This document shows, piece after piece, positions 32,478 through 41,186 of a DNA stretch of 64,000 nucleotides (position 1 is its first letter; each line of letters begins with the position of its first letter). The translations under genes were made by a program, and so were the position numbers. The stretch comes from Bacteroidales bacterium UBA7009. Lineage in GTDB: Bacteria > Bacteroidota > Bacteroidia > Bacteroidales > Paludibacteraceae. The stretch lies in contig DJXH01000058.1 of NCBI GenBank assembly GCA_002449665.1, positions 9,999 to 73,998 of the forward strand, given 5' to 3'. Under the pieces are notes generated by a model. The model searched no databases and had not been told where the DNA came from. It saw only the letters and a list, made by a program, of their open reading frames with translations.

Positions 32478-34319
32478 TTATTCGATTATATATTTTCTAC
32501 CGCCTTGTATGACAACGCCTTTATAGTCGCTACTTACTTGCTGTCCAAGGACGTTGTATATAGGCTCAACGTGATTCAATGTCTGTGCAGCAGTCTGTGT
32601 TTCGACCACGGCAGAACTGTTTGTATTATAATACATTGCATATCCGCTACCCTTGGCGGCAAGCATAAATCCGCTCGGAGCGGCTTTGGAGGCGGACGAA
32701 CCGAGATAGAGTATCACTTGCCCGCGATGACCTTGGACAGTTGCCTCATAATATCCGCTTCCAGCCGTCTCTTGCACACTGCTTTCGGAGTGTATGCCTA
32801 CGGCTCGGCGGGCATTAATCATCTTACCTATCTCCGTCTTGTATCTCACCCAATGCGGATAGAAGACGCAAGGCACACCGGGGAGAGAGAGAATATACGC
32901 ATTGGTCTGCAGCATAACACTTTGGTTGTTTATAGACGAGCCGTCGCCCTTGCCGCAGATGTCCGTAACGTTATCGTTTCCGCGTTGGAAAGTGTCGTGA
33001 TTATCAACGAATGTAACCGCATATTTCTGATACCCTTTGCCGCGCAGTCCGCTATTCAGACAGTTGTTGTAATTACCTTTGGCTATACCGTCGCGGAAGG
33101 CTGTGTACATATTGGCAAAGTCAAAAGTGAGCGTCTGGCGGCGGGAGTCGTCAATACGTTGTTTGAGGTGGTTGGCATCGCCGTTCCAATACTCCATAAC
33201 GGAGAAATATGGTTTTGCACTCTCCACATAATCAGCCACATGGCTGACGTGGTATCCGCCGCAGTAGTCGAAACGGAAGCCATCGTACTCCATCTCGTGG
33301 CGCATCCACTGCAGATAGGCTTTGCACATAGCTTGTACGTTGGTGTTCTTATGATCCCAGTCGCGAGCTGCACCATAGTTGGCTTCGTGCTGACCGTCAT
33401 CTTTGTTGCCCGACGGGTTGCAGCCGCCTTCATCATCGCCGGTTATCCATGTCTCATTAGGGGAGAAAGAGCCGTACTGACCGAAGTTAAGTTGGTAGAA
33501 ATTGCACTTGTTGTTATAGTTACCGCAATGGTTAATCACTATGTCTGCCACAACACGCGTACCGTTTTTGTGCAGTTCGCGAATAAGGAACTGCAAATAT
33601 GCTTTCAGTCCGAGGTTGCTTGACTGGTTACTATAGTCATCCGCTATATACCCAAGTCCTTTGCTTATGCCTGACGGTTTACTCGAAGGCGGCAGCCATA
33701 CGAGAGAGAAATAGCGACTTATCTCAGCAGCGTTATTATATAATGTCTGCCACTTGGTATCGCCAAAGCCGTTGTTCACTTGCGACTCCCAGTAGAAAGC
33801 CTGCAACATCACATCTTCACATTCTGCCGGAACAGCGGTGTCATAGTCGGTCAGCGTTATGCCGCCATCGTTACCACCGTTACCGCCGTTGTCCTCACCT
33901 TCGCTGCCATACACAGACCAAACACCTTGACCGGCATCCCAGCCGGTGATAGTATAAAGGTTCTTGTCAGCAGGTATGGCGAGATCGTCTGTCTGGTTCC
34001 ACTTGCTGTTCCAGTCGAGCGTAGAAGCAGAGGCAGGCATGCGAACGAAGATAACAAGTGTATTATCGTCAGGAATATCAAGGGAATAGACATCGCCGCT
34101 GACATTAGACATCTTCCCGTCAGCCTCGGCTACCCCACCCCACGAGTGGACGAAGAACGATGCTCCGTCCTTTCCCCATAATGATTGTCCGCCGGTATTG
34201 AGGTATAGTGTACGAGCGTGCAAGTCAGAGCCTACGCCCAAGCACATCATACATAACACCATCGCGGATAATAACCATTTGGTCGCCAACGATAATCTTG
34301 TATGTTTCTTTGTTGTCAT
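32478..34319 (-). CDS. Secreted GH13 alpha-amylase (613 residues) with N-terminal KWNQT module
   Basis: The signal peptide is long (MTTKKHTRLSLATKWLLSAM then VLCMMCLGVGSDLHA). Residues about 36-138 are a KWNQT module (TLYLNTGGQSLWGKDGASFF...SKWNQTDDL...YTITGWDAGQGVWSVY). The catalytic alpha-amylase domain runs from about 168 (VMLQAFYWESQ) to about 560, with region I VVADIVINH, nucleophile Asp351 in GFRFDYCGG, acid/base Glu376 in SVMEYWNG and Asp442 in FVDNHDTF. The C-terminus (PIYNVLGQQVSSDYKGVVIQ then GGRKYIIE) is a type A-like T9SS tail. Its first 95 nt overlap, in another frame, the tail-coding end of the upstream amylase gene. Role: endo-hydrolysis of starch outside the cell (family inference). 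Confidence 0.9.
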   Translation of the reverse strand: MTTKKHTRLSLATKWLLSAMVLCMMCLGVGSDLHARTLYLNTGGQSLWGKDGASFFVHSWGGVAEADGKMSNVSGDVYSLDIPDDNTLVIFVRMPASASTLDWNSKWNQTDDLAIPADKNLYTITGWDAGQGVWSVYGSEGEDNGGNGGNDGGITLTDYDTAVPAECEDVMLQAFYWESQVNNGFGDTKWQTLYNNAAEISRYFSLVWLPPSSKPSGISKGLGYIADDYSNQSSNLGLKAYLQFLIRELHKNGTRVVADIVINHCGNYNNKCNFYQLNFGQYGSFSPNETWITGDDEGGCNPSGNKDDGQHEANYGAARDWDHKNTNVQAMCKAYLQWMRHEMEYDGFRFDYCGGYHVSHVADYVESAKPYFSVMEYWNGDANHLKQRIDDSRRQTLTFDFANMYTAFRDGIAKGNYNNCLNSGLRGKGYQKYAVTFVDNHDTFQRGNDNVTDICGKGDGSSINNQSVMLQTNAYILSLPGVPCVFYPHWVRYKTEIGKMINARRAVGIHSESSVQETAGSGYYEATVQGHRGQVILYLGSSASKAAPSGFMLAAKGSGYAMYYNTNSSAVVETQTAAQTLNHVEPIYNVLGQQVSSDYKGVVIQGGRKYIIE

Positions 34320-37300
34320 AGTTGTCTATGGATATAGTCTCAATATCAGTTCTTCCGTCGCAATCTTTGCTGATAACGGCTTTGCCGCAGTCGGGATTCC
34401 AAACGTAGCAGGTGTTTTCGTTTACGTAAATATCCTGTGTCTGCGGTTTTTTATCGCCCTCGGTAAAGATGATATAAATCTCTTTTATGTCGCTGCCCAT
34501 TGTCCAAGTGTACCACTCCAAGCCATTGATTGTGGTTGTGTTGGTCCACTTCATACCGGGCCATTTGGAGTTCTTGCCGTCAAGCGCAAAGGGCGTGTCC
34601 TTAAACTTACTGCCTTGTTTTACTCGAGTAAAGGCATAGAGGTAGAGGTCAGTCCATTCTTCGGGCTTGATGAAGTTGACTGTTATCGGTCCGGACTGCG
34701 GAGCTTTATATATATAGGATGTAGTCTGGACTTCCGTTTGCGTGTTTGTAGCGGGGTCAAAGGCGTATGCCTTAACCGTGGTAGAGGCTGATATTTTGAA
34801 GCTTACCGAGCCTTGAGCAGAAGCCGAACTGTTGGTGGGTTCCGTTCCGTCGGTGGTATAATATATCATAGCGTTCTCTTTGCCAATGGCGGTAATTTTC
34901 ACCTCAACGCCTTCTGTAACATCGCTGAAACTGCCGGATTCGGGACTTATGCTCAAGTCAAAGGCGGGGTTGAGTTCTTCGGAGCAGTCTAAGAGTTCCT
35001 CGGCAGAATCTTCCGTTTCCTGTCCCTCTTTCCATCCATAGCAGGCATCATAGGTTATCTCAAGGTCGTTGGAGCGCACATTCACTGCGCCGCAGTCATC
35101 ACCGGAGTTAATACAGAAGTTGAGCGTCTTCAGTTCGCTGTCAAACTCATACGTGAACCAGCCGTCAGCATCCTGATATATTCTTTGTCCCGGGTATGCA
35201 CCGACGATATTTTCCGATGTGGCGTTACCTTGTTCATCTGTGCCCGGGAGCCAAGCATAGAAATACACTTTGTTCCAGACATCTGGTTTGCGGAAGCGCA
35301 CTTGTATGCCGCGTGCCAAGGGTTCGCGATAGGTATAGGTGTAAGTCTGGACGGCTGACTGTGCCTCACCGCAGGCTGCCATTACCTTGAGCGTGGTTGT
35401 CTCTTTGAAGTTAAGAGCAGCAGTATAAACAGCACTTTCGGTAGTAGGAGCCGTACCATCGGTAGTGTAATATATAACAGCACTGCCGCTGCCGCCTACT
35501 GCCTGAATGGTAACGTCTATACCTGCCTGATTGTCTTCAAAGTAAGTGCTTTGGGTGGCTATTATACGTGGAGCGGCATCGCCGAGGGCACTGACCCATA
35601 TAGAATAGCCATTGCCGCTTGCAATCAGTTTGAAGTTTGAGTCGCTGTCGGTGGTACGTGCTTTGTTGCCGAGCTGAAGTTTGAGTTTACCGTTTTTGCC
35701 TTCCACTATACATTCATAGCCGTCTTTTTCTGCTGATTCGCCGCTCACTTTACTTTCAGAGTGCACTCCTGCCAAGTGTCTTGCGTTAATCATAGGCTTG
35801 ATATACTCTTTATATTTAGCCCAGTGAGGATAGAACACGCTCGGTACGCCCGGCATAGAGAGCAGGAAGGCGTTGGCTTGCAGCAAGCGGTCTTTAAGTT
35901 CGGTTTTCATCGAGTTGCCATAGCCGCCAAACTCCTGACCGTGAGCCTCTTCGCGCAAGAACCAATCGTGGCTGTCGATGAAGGTAACAGCATATTTGGC
36001 ATACCCCATACCGAGCAGACCGCTGCCTTTACATTTGGAGTAATCAAAACCGGCGATACCATCGAAAGCGGAATACTTGGTCTGGAAATCAAGTGCCATA
36101 CTTGCTCTGCCCGTTCTTTCGATAGCCCAACTTATGTCATCGTTGCCCGACCAGCGTTCCATAAAAGATATATAAGGTTTGGCAGCGCGGTTGTAGTCGC
36201 CTATATGTGCAGGGTCAAAACCTTTAGCCTCGTCCCAACGGAAGCCGTCAAAGTGCATTTCGTTAATCATCCATTTGAGATAGGCTTTGCTGAAGTCTTG
36301 CACCTCCGTAAGGCTATGAGCTAAGTCGCGCGCACCTATATTATTGTCGCCTTCGTCGTCCGGACCGGTGGCTTTGCCGCAATCGCCTATTTCTTTTTTC
36401 TTGGCAGGATCGTTTATCTCGTCTCCGTTGCATATCCAAGAGAGTTGCGGGGTATAAGTGCCGTACTGACCGAAATTATTGGTAGCAAAATCGCACCAAC
36501 TTGCCATACCCACGAGGTGGTCAAGCACAATGTCAGCCACCACTTTGGTACCGCTGTTATGGAAAGTGGCAATCATTTTTTCAAGGTCGGCACGACTGCC
36601 CCAATCGCTGTTCTGATTGGAGTACTGACGAGGATAATAGCCTGTACCAGAAGCCAATGCCGAAGGCGGGAGCCAGATGAGGTCAAAGTATGCACCTATC
36701 TCGTCTGCCTGCGAGAGCAACGACTTCCAGCGTGTATCACCATATACGTCTGTTGCATAATCGGGATTATTGGGGGAATAGCTGTTCCAATAGAACCCCT
36801 GCATCATTACATCGGGACACTCCGACGGAACGCAACTATATACAGGAGTGAACGGAGTGCTTGAGGTAAGGCATATTTTCTTGTCCTCGGTAAAGGCGAT
36901 GGTAATATCCGATGCTTGTGCCAAATTAAATACCACGTTGCCATCGCTGTCTGTGGAATAGCCGGAGGTGCTGCACGAAGCATTGACGGCGGTATAGCCC
37001 CAGTACCTGTTCCACGTGCCGTTGGTGATCTTAAACGAGTATTGCCCTGCCGGAAGAGAGGTATATGTAGCCTTTCCTTCTGTCAGTTCACACCCTGCCG
37101 GATCCCATTCCTTGCCGCAGCACCAGTCGCTGCCGGCGATACCGTTACCTGCGATATAGTATTTCTCAACGTAAGAAGAGTTGATAGTAAACTTAAAGTT
37201 GTAGTTTTTGCTGCCGTTGCTCAGATACTTATCGCCGTCACTTGACTGAAACTTGTACCAAATAGATAGTGTATAGTCGCCGTCTGCCAAGCCATCGGTG

Positions 37301-37692
37301 ATATTCACGCTCAGTTCTTTTCCCCATTTTTGGTTACGTGAGCCGTTGTCGTCGCCGAGGTCAACTATCCAGTCGCACTTTATCTCCTGTGCCTCACCCT
37401 CAGTCGTAGAGTTGATACGATAGAACATCGAAACAGCCGTAATGTCAATATTTTCGGATATTCTTTTCCAAACATTGGCTTCGGTCTTCGTAATGACGAA
37501 AGAAGATACCGTACCAAGTTCGATATCCGTCATACCGCTTGCGTTAAACACATAGTCAGATGCTGCACCATCTAACGTATAAAAGAGAGTGGCGGCATTG
37601 TCCGACCAAAAGCCCGCTTTATCAGCCGCTGCAACAAAGAGCGATGCTGAACCTAAAAATGTGAGTAATAAAGATGTAAAGAATCTTTTCAT
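34225..37692 (-). CDS. Secreted multimodular GH13 alpha-amylase (1155 residues) with C-terminal tail
   Basis: ATG 37692 gives the signal peptide MKRFFTSLLLTFLGSASLFV; an in-frame ATG at 37701 is possible but less typical. Two N-terminal beta modules (about 25-290) precede the catalytic domain (about 292-690), with DIVLDH at region I (Asp where most have Asn), nucleophile Asp487 in GFRWDEAKG, Glu512 in FMERWSG and Asp576 in FIDSHDWF. Then come two chitobiase-C-like modules with the signature YYTTDGT(A/E)PT (about 700-790 and 915-990), alternating with two CBM26-like starch-binding modules (VRFRKPDVWNKVYFYAW; VNFIKPEEWTDLYLYAF). The tail GDQMVIIRDGVMYDVLGRRL ends the protein. First gene of the cluster; the promoter is 36 nt upstream. 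Confidence 0.9.
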   Translation of the reverse strand: MKRFFTSLLLTFLGSASLFVAAADKAGFWSDNAATLFYTLDGAASDYVFNASGMTDIELGTVSSFVITKTEANVWKRISENIDITAVSMFYRINSTTEGEAQEIKCDWIVDLGDDNGSRNQKWGKELSVNITDGLADGDYTLSIWYKFQSSDGDKYLSNGSKNYNFKFTINSSYVEKYYIAGNGIAGSDWCCGKEWDPAGCELTEGKATYTSLPAGQYSFKITNGTWNRYWGYTAVNASCSTSGYSTDSDGNVVFNLAQASDITIAFTEDKKICLTSSTPFTPVYSCVPSECPDVMMQGFYWNSYSPNNPDYATDVYGDTRWKSLLSQADEIGAYFDLIWLPPSALASGTGYYPRQYSNQNSDWGSRADLEKMIATFHNSGTKVVADIVLDHLVGMASWCDFATNNFGQYGTYTPQLSWICNGDEINDPAKKKEIGDCGKATGPDDEGDNNIGARDLAHSLTEVQDFSKAYLKWMINEMHFDGFRWDEAKGFDPAHIGDYNRAAKPYISFMERWSGNDDISWAIERTGRASMALDFQTKYSAFDGIAGFDYSKCKGSGLLGMGYAKYAVTFIDSHDWFLREEAHGQEFGGYGNSMKTELKDRLLQANAFLLSMPGVPSVFYPHWAKYKEYIKPMINARHLAGVHSESKVSGESAEKDGYECIVEGKNGKLKLQLGNKARTTDSDSNFKLIASGNGYSIWVSALGDAAPRIIATQSTYFEDNQAGIDVTIQAVGGSGSAVIYYTTDGTAPTTESAVYTAALNFKETTTLKVMAACGEAQSAVQTYTYTYREPLARGIQVRFRKPDVWNKVYFYAWLPGTDEQGNATSENIVGAYPGQRIYQDADGWFTYEFDSELKTLNFCINSGDDCGAVNVRSNDLEITYDACYGWKEGQETEDSAEELLDCSEELNPAFDLSISPESGSFSDVTEGVEVKITAIGKENAMIYYTTDGTEPTNSSASAQGSVSFKISASTTVKAYAFDPATNTQTEVQTTSYIYKAPQSGPITVNFIKPEEWTDLYLYAFTRVKQGSKFKDTPFALDGKNSKWPGMKWTNTTTINGLEWYTWTMGSDIKEIYIIFTEGDKKPQTQDIYVNENTCYVWNPDCGKAVISKDCDGRTDIETISIDNYDNKETYKIIVGDQMVIIRDGVMYDVLGRRL

Positions 37693-37727
37693 ATAAATCA
37701 ATCAATCTATATTCAGAGTTGAACGCG

Positions 37728-37758
37728 CAAAGTTACAAAATCCATTCTGATTGGCAAA
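37728..37758 (-). promoter_or_regulatory. Predicted promoter of the starch-degradation cluster
   Basis: On the minus strand TTTG (37758-37755) and TAACTTTG (37735-37728) with a 19-nt spacer, giving a leader of about 30 nt. I see no comparable box in front of the other five cluster genes, so one transcript of about 13 kb with internal processing is likely. Confidence 0.72.
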
Positions 37759-37814
37759 CATATTGCACAAAAAAATGTATTTTTGCACCGGATTATCGGC
37801 ATTTTTAGTTTTTG

Positions 37815-38528
37815 CTATTTAGCCTTTGCAAGTGCAAAAACGCTCACCTTACATCCTCTGCACTCGTCAAAAGCCCTTATGCAGGAGCGCATAGTGCTGC
37901 CGGTGGTCAGTATGTCGTCCACGAGCAGAACATGCTTGCGGGCAAAAAACATCGGGTCGGTCAGAGCAAACAGGTCTTTGACGTTTTCCGTGCGCTGTTC
38001 ACCTTTCAACAGAGCCTGCTGCGGGTTGTTGCGGCGGCGTAATAGATGTTCGGTATCGACAGGCACACCGATGGTATCAGCTATGGCACGTGCTATGTAA
38101 TACGACTGATTATAACCTCTTTGCCTTAATCTGCGCTTATGAAGGGGGACGGGAACGATGATGTCTATGTCGTCAAAGAAATCCGTTTGCAGCCACTCTA
38201 CCGCCCCCTCACGAGCAATGTCGTATGCCACCATCGGCTGACGGCTGTATTTGAACAGCCTGACTATATTGTGCATATTGTCATCACCGTGGGAATAGAA
38301 GAGAAAAGCACCGCCTTTGACAAACCGTTTTTCGTCCTTAAACAGGTCTTCGGTCATATTGCCGCGCTCGACAGCCTGCTCCGTTCTTTTGAGTCGCTGC
38401 ATACATCTAAGGCAGATATGCTTATCGTCCTCGCCTTCAAGCAGCATACCGCATACCGGACAGGTACGCGGAAACAGCAAAGCCATAACTCCGCTAAAAG
38501 CATAACGTATGGCTTTTGTAAACATCAT
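37815..38528 (-). CDS. comF: ComF-family phosphoribosyltransferase-like protein
   Basis: A 237-residue ComF protein. A short zinc-finger-like N-terminus with CPVCG and CLRC (residues about 23-42) is followed by the type I phosphoribosyltransferase fold; VPVPLHKRRLRQRGYNQSYYIA is the family signature and VLLVDDILTTGSTM (about residue 196) the PRPP-binding loop. ComF is needed for natural transformation, probably handling incoming single-stranded DNA. It is 12 nt downstream of uvrA and ends the four-gene repair and RNA operon. ATG 38525 is an equally possible start. Confidence 0.9.
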   Translation of the reverse strand: MMFTKAIRYAFSGVMALLFPRTCPVCGMLLEGEDDKHICLRCMQRLKRTEQAVERGNMTEDLFKDEKRFVKGGAFLFYSHGDDNMHNIVRLFKYSRQPMVAYDIAREGAVEWLQTDFFDDIDIIVPVPLHKRRLRQRGYNQSYYIARAIADTIGVPVDTEHLLRRRNNPQQALLKGEQRTENVKDLFALTDPMFFARKHVLLVDDILTTGSTMRSCIRAFDECRGCKVSVFALAKAK

Positions 38529-38540
38529 AGTATAAAGCTA

Positions 38541-41174
38541 TTAAAGGTACCTGCCGGTTATACTGCGCTTACACGAACTAAGGTCGGCAGCCGTACCTTG
38601 TGCCACCACTTCTCCACCGCCTCTGCCGCCTTCGGGACCCATATCTATAAGGTGGTCGCAGGCGCGTATGACATCAAGGTTATGCTCTATGACGATGACG
38701 GTATTGCCCCTCTCTACGAGACGGCGCAACACACCGAGCAGAACACGTATATCCTCAAAATGCAGACCGGTGGTAGGCTCGTCGAGGATATAAACGCTCT
38801 TGCCTGTGGACGGGCGCGACAGTTCGGCTGCAAGTTTGATACGCTGACTCTCGCCGCCGGAGAGAGTGGACGAAGCCTGACCGAGCTTGATGTAACCAAG
38901 ACCTACATCTTGTATTGTCTTTATCTTGCGCAGAATGTTTGGCTGACTCTCGAAGAACTCAACTGCCTGATTTACCGTCATATCAAGCACATCGGCAATA
39001 GTCTTACCCTTGAAGCGCACCTCAAGTGTCTCGCGGTTATAACGCTGACCGCCGCACACCTCACAAGGGACATAGACATCTGGCAGGAAATGCATCTGAA
39101 TAGTCTTGTAACCGTTACCGGCACATTCCTCACACCTTCCGCCTTTGGAGTTGAAAGAGAAACGTCCTGATTTCCAAGCCCTGATACGCGACTCGGGCAG
39201 TTGCGCAAAGAGTTCGCGTATATCAGTAAAGACATTGGTATATGTAGCCGGATTAGAACGCGGTGTGCGCCCGATAGGCGACTGGTCAACGGCTATCACT
39301 TTGTTTATCAGCTCCAAACCCTCTATACTATCATACGGCAAGGGTTGCGCAAGGGAGCGGTAGAAATGCTGTGTGAGTATAGGCAGCAGTGTTCTTGTTA
39401 TGAGCGACGACTTGCCGCTGCCTGACACTCCCGTTACGCCTATCATACAGCCGAGCGGGAAAGAGACATCTATGTTCTTTAGGTTGTTACCTCGGCAGCC
39501 TTTGAGGGTAAGACAAGCAGTACCGTCACTTGTAATAAGTTCATCGTGAGGCCTTTGCGTCGTCTTGTTGCCGTTGAGGTATTGGGCAGTCAGGGTATCT
39601 GTCTTGAGAAGGTCATCGGGCGTACCTTGAAACATCACCTCTCCGCCGAGCCTACCCGCTTTGGGACCGATGTCCACTATAAAGTCAGCCTCGCGCATCA
39701 TCTGCTCGTCGTGCTCCACCACAATGACGGTGTTGCCCATATCGCGCAGTTGTTTGAGCGAAGTGATAAGCCTCTCGTTGTCGCGCTGGTGAAGACCTAT
39801 GCTCGGTTCGTCAAGTATATACAACACATTGACAAGCCTTGAACCTATCTGCGTAGCGAGCCTTATGCGCTGACTCTCACCACCTGACAGGCTGTCAGAA
39901 GGACGAGACAGGGTGAGATAACTCAAGCCCACAGACAGCATAAATCCAAGCCTGCTGCTTATCTCCTTACATATAGGTTGAGCCACCCGCCGTTCTTTGT
40001 CTGTCCAATCTTCGGGATTGAGCGAACGGATAAATTGCAGCAGTTCGTCTATATCCATCTCGCTCCATTGGGCGATGTTCTTACCGCCAATCTTAAAGCT
40101 GAGAGCCTCTTTGTTGAGTCTTTTTCCGCCACACTCGGGGCAAACGACATACTCGTCTTTCTCCTCTTCCTGATCCTCTTCCTGCTGCGCGGTGTATTCC
40201 ACCATACGGCGGAACCAGTCATCGGAATGGACAATCTCATCGAGTTCGTTTCGCTTCGTCTCGGCATTCTCTCTCCTCACCTTGCCCAAGCCTTTGCAGC
40301 AGGGGCACCAGCCTTGCGGGGTATTGAAGGAGAAAGTATGCGGAGCGGGGTCTTGGTAACTAAGTCCTGTAGTGGGGCACATAAGGCGGCGGGAGTAGTA
40401 CTTGGACTGCGCTTTTTCGCTGCCCGCCTCCACTATCATCATCACGCCGTCGCCTTGTGTAAGCGCGCTATCCACCGACTGACGGATACGTTTCATATCC
40501 TCCTCGTCGGCGTTGCCCTGCCTGATACTCAACCTGTCTATCACCACTTCGATGGTATGGTTGCTGTAGCGGTCAAGTTTCATACCGGCGGTTATCTCTT
40601 TTATCTCGCCGTCAACACGCACATAGACATAGCCCTTGTGGCGTATGCTCTCAAAGAGTTCTTTATAATGACCTTTGCGGTTTTTGACAAGCGGTGCGAG
40701 AATATAAATGCGCCGGTCGGCATAGTCGGTGGTGATAAGGTCTAAAATCTTGTCATCGGTGAGATGCACCATCTTCTCGCCTGTCAGATAGGAGTACGCC
40801 ACCGAGGCACGAGCAAAGAGAAGGCGAAGAAAATCATACACTTCGGTGATAGTACCGACGGTAGAGCGCGGATTGCGAGATGTCGTTTTCTGGTCAATGG
40901 AGATGACGGGACTAAGGCCTGTTATCTTATCCACATCAGGCCGTTGCATCGTACCTATATATCCGCGCGCGTAGGAAGAAAAAGTGTCAAGATAACGCCT
41001 CTGCCCTTCGGCAAAGATGGTGTCAAAGGCGAGCGACGACTTGCCGCTGCCGCTCAAGCCCGTTATCACAGTAAGGCTGTTGCGAGGGATATGCACACTG
41101 ATATTCTTCAAGTTATGCACCCGCGCACCTTCCACTTCTATATAATGTTTGTTATCTGCCATAATATCAGTCAA
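38541..41174 (-). CDS. uvrA: Excinuclease ABC subunit A
   Basis: An 877-residue UvrA, the damage-sensing ATPase of nucleotide excision repair. Two ABC cassettes are present with Walker A GLSGSGKSS (about 39-47) and GVSGSGKSS (about 580), signatures LSGGESQR (twice) and Walker B YILDEPSIGLH and YILDEPTTGLH. The UvrB-binding region (LAPLVKNRKGHYKELFES...NHTIEVVIDRL) is present, so it is not the truncated UvrA2 type. The C-terminal zinc module (CEECAGNGY...CEVCGGQRYN) is complete, but the first one reads CPTTG...CPCC, lacking one cysteine. The N-terminus may instead start at ATG 41162. It lies 12 nt after the rlmI-like gene. Confidence 0.95.
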   Translation of the reverse strand: MTDIMADNKHYIEVEGARVHNLKNISVHIPRNSLTVITGLSGSGKSSLAFDTIFAEGQRRYLDTFSSYARGYIGTMQRPDVDKITGLSPVISIDQKTTSRNPRSTVGTITEVYDFLRLLFARASVAYSYLTGEKMVHLTDDKILDLITTDYADRRIYILAPLVKNRKGHYKELFESIRHKGYVYVRVDGEIKEITAGMKLDRYSNHTIEVVIDRLSIRQGNADEEDMKRIRQSVDSALTQGDGVMMIVEAGSEKAQSKYYSRRLMCPTTGLSYQDPAPHTFSFNTPQGWCPCCKGLGKVRRENAETKRNELDEIVHSDDWFRRMVEYTAQQEEDQEEEKDEYVVCPECGGKRLNKEALSFKIGGKNIAQWSEMDIDELLQFIRSLNPEDWTDKERRVAQPICKEISSRLGFMLSVGLSYLTLSRPSDSLSGGESQRIRLATQIGSRLVNVLYILDEPSIGLHQRDNERLITSLKQLRDMGNTVIVVEHDEQMMREADFIVDIGPKAGRLGGEVMFQGTPDDLLKTDTLTAQYLNGNKTTQRPHDELITSDGTACLTLKGCRGNNLKNIDVSFPLGCMIGVTGVSGSGKSSLITRTLLPILTQHFYRSLAQPLPYDSIEGLELINKVIAVDQSPIGRTPRSNPATYTNVFTDIRELFAQLPESRIRAWKSGRFSFNSKGGRCEECAGNGYKTIQMHFLPDVYVPCEVCGGQRYNRETLEVRFKGKTIADVLDMTVNQAVEFFESQPNILRKIKTIQDVGLGYIKLGQASSTLSGGESQRIKLAAELSRPSTGKSVYILDEPTTGLHFEDIRVLLGVLRRLVERGNTVIVIEHNLDVIRACDHLIDMGPEGGRGGGEVVAQGTAADLSSCKRSITGRYL

Positions 41175-41186
41175 ATTAACCGACCG

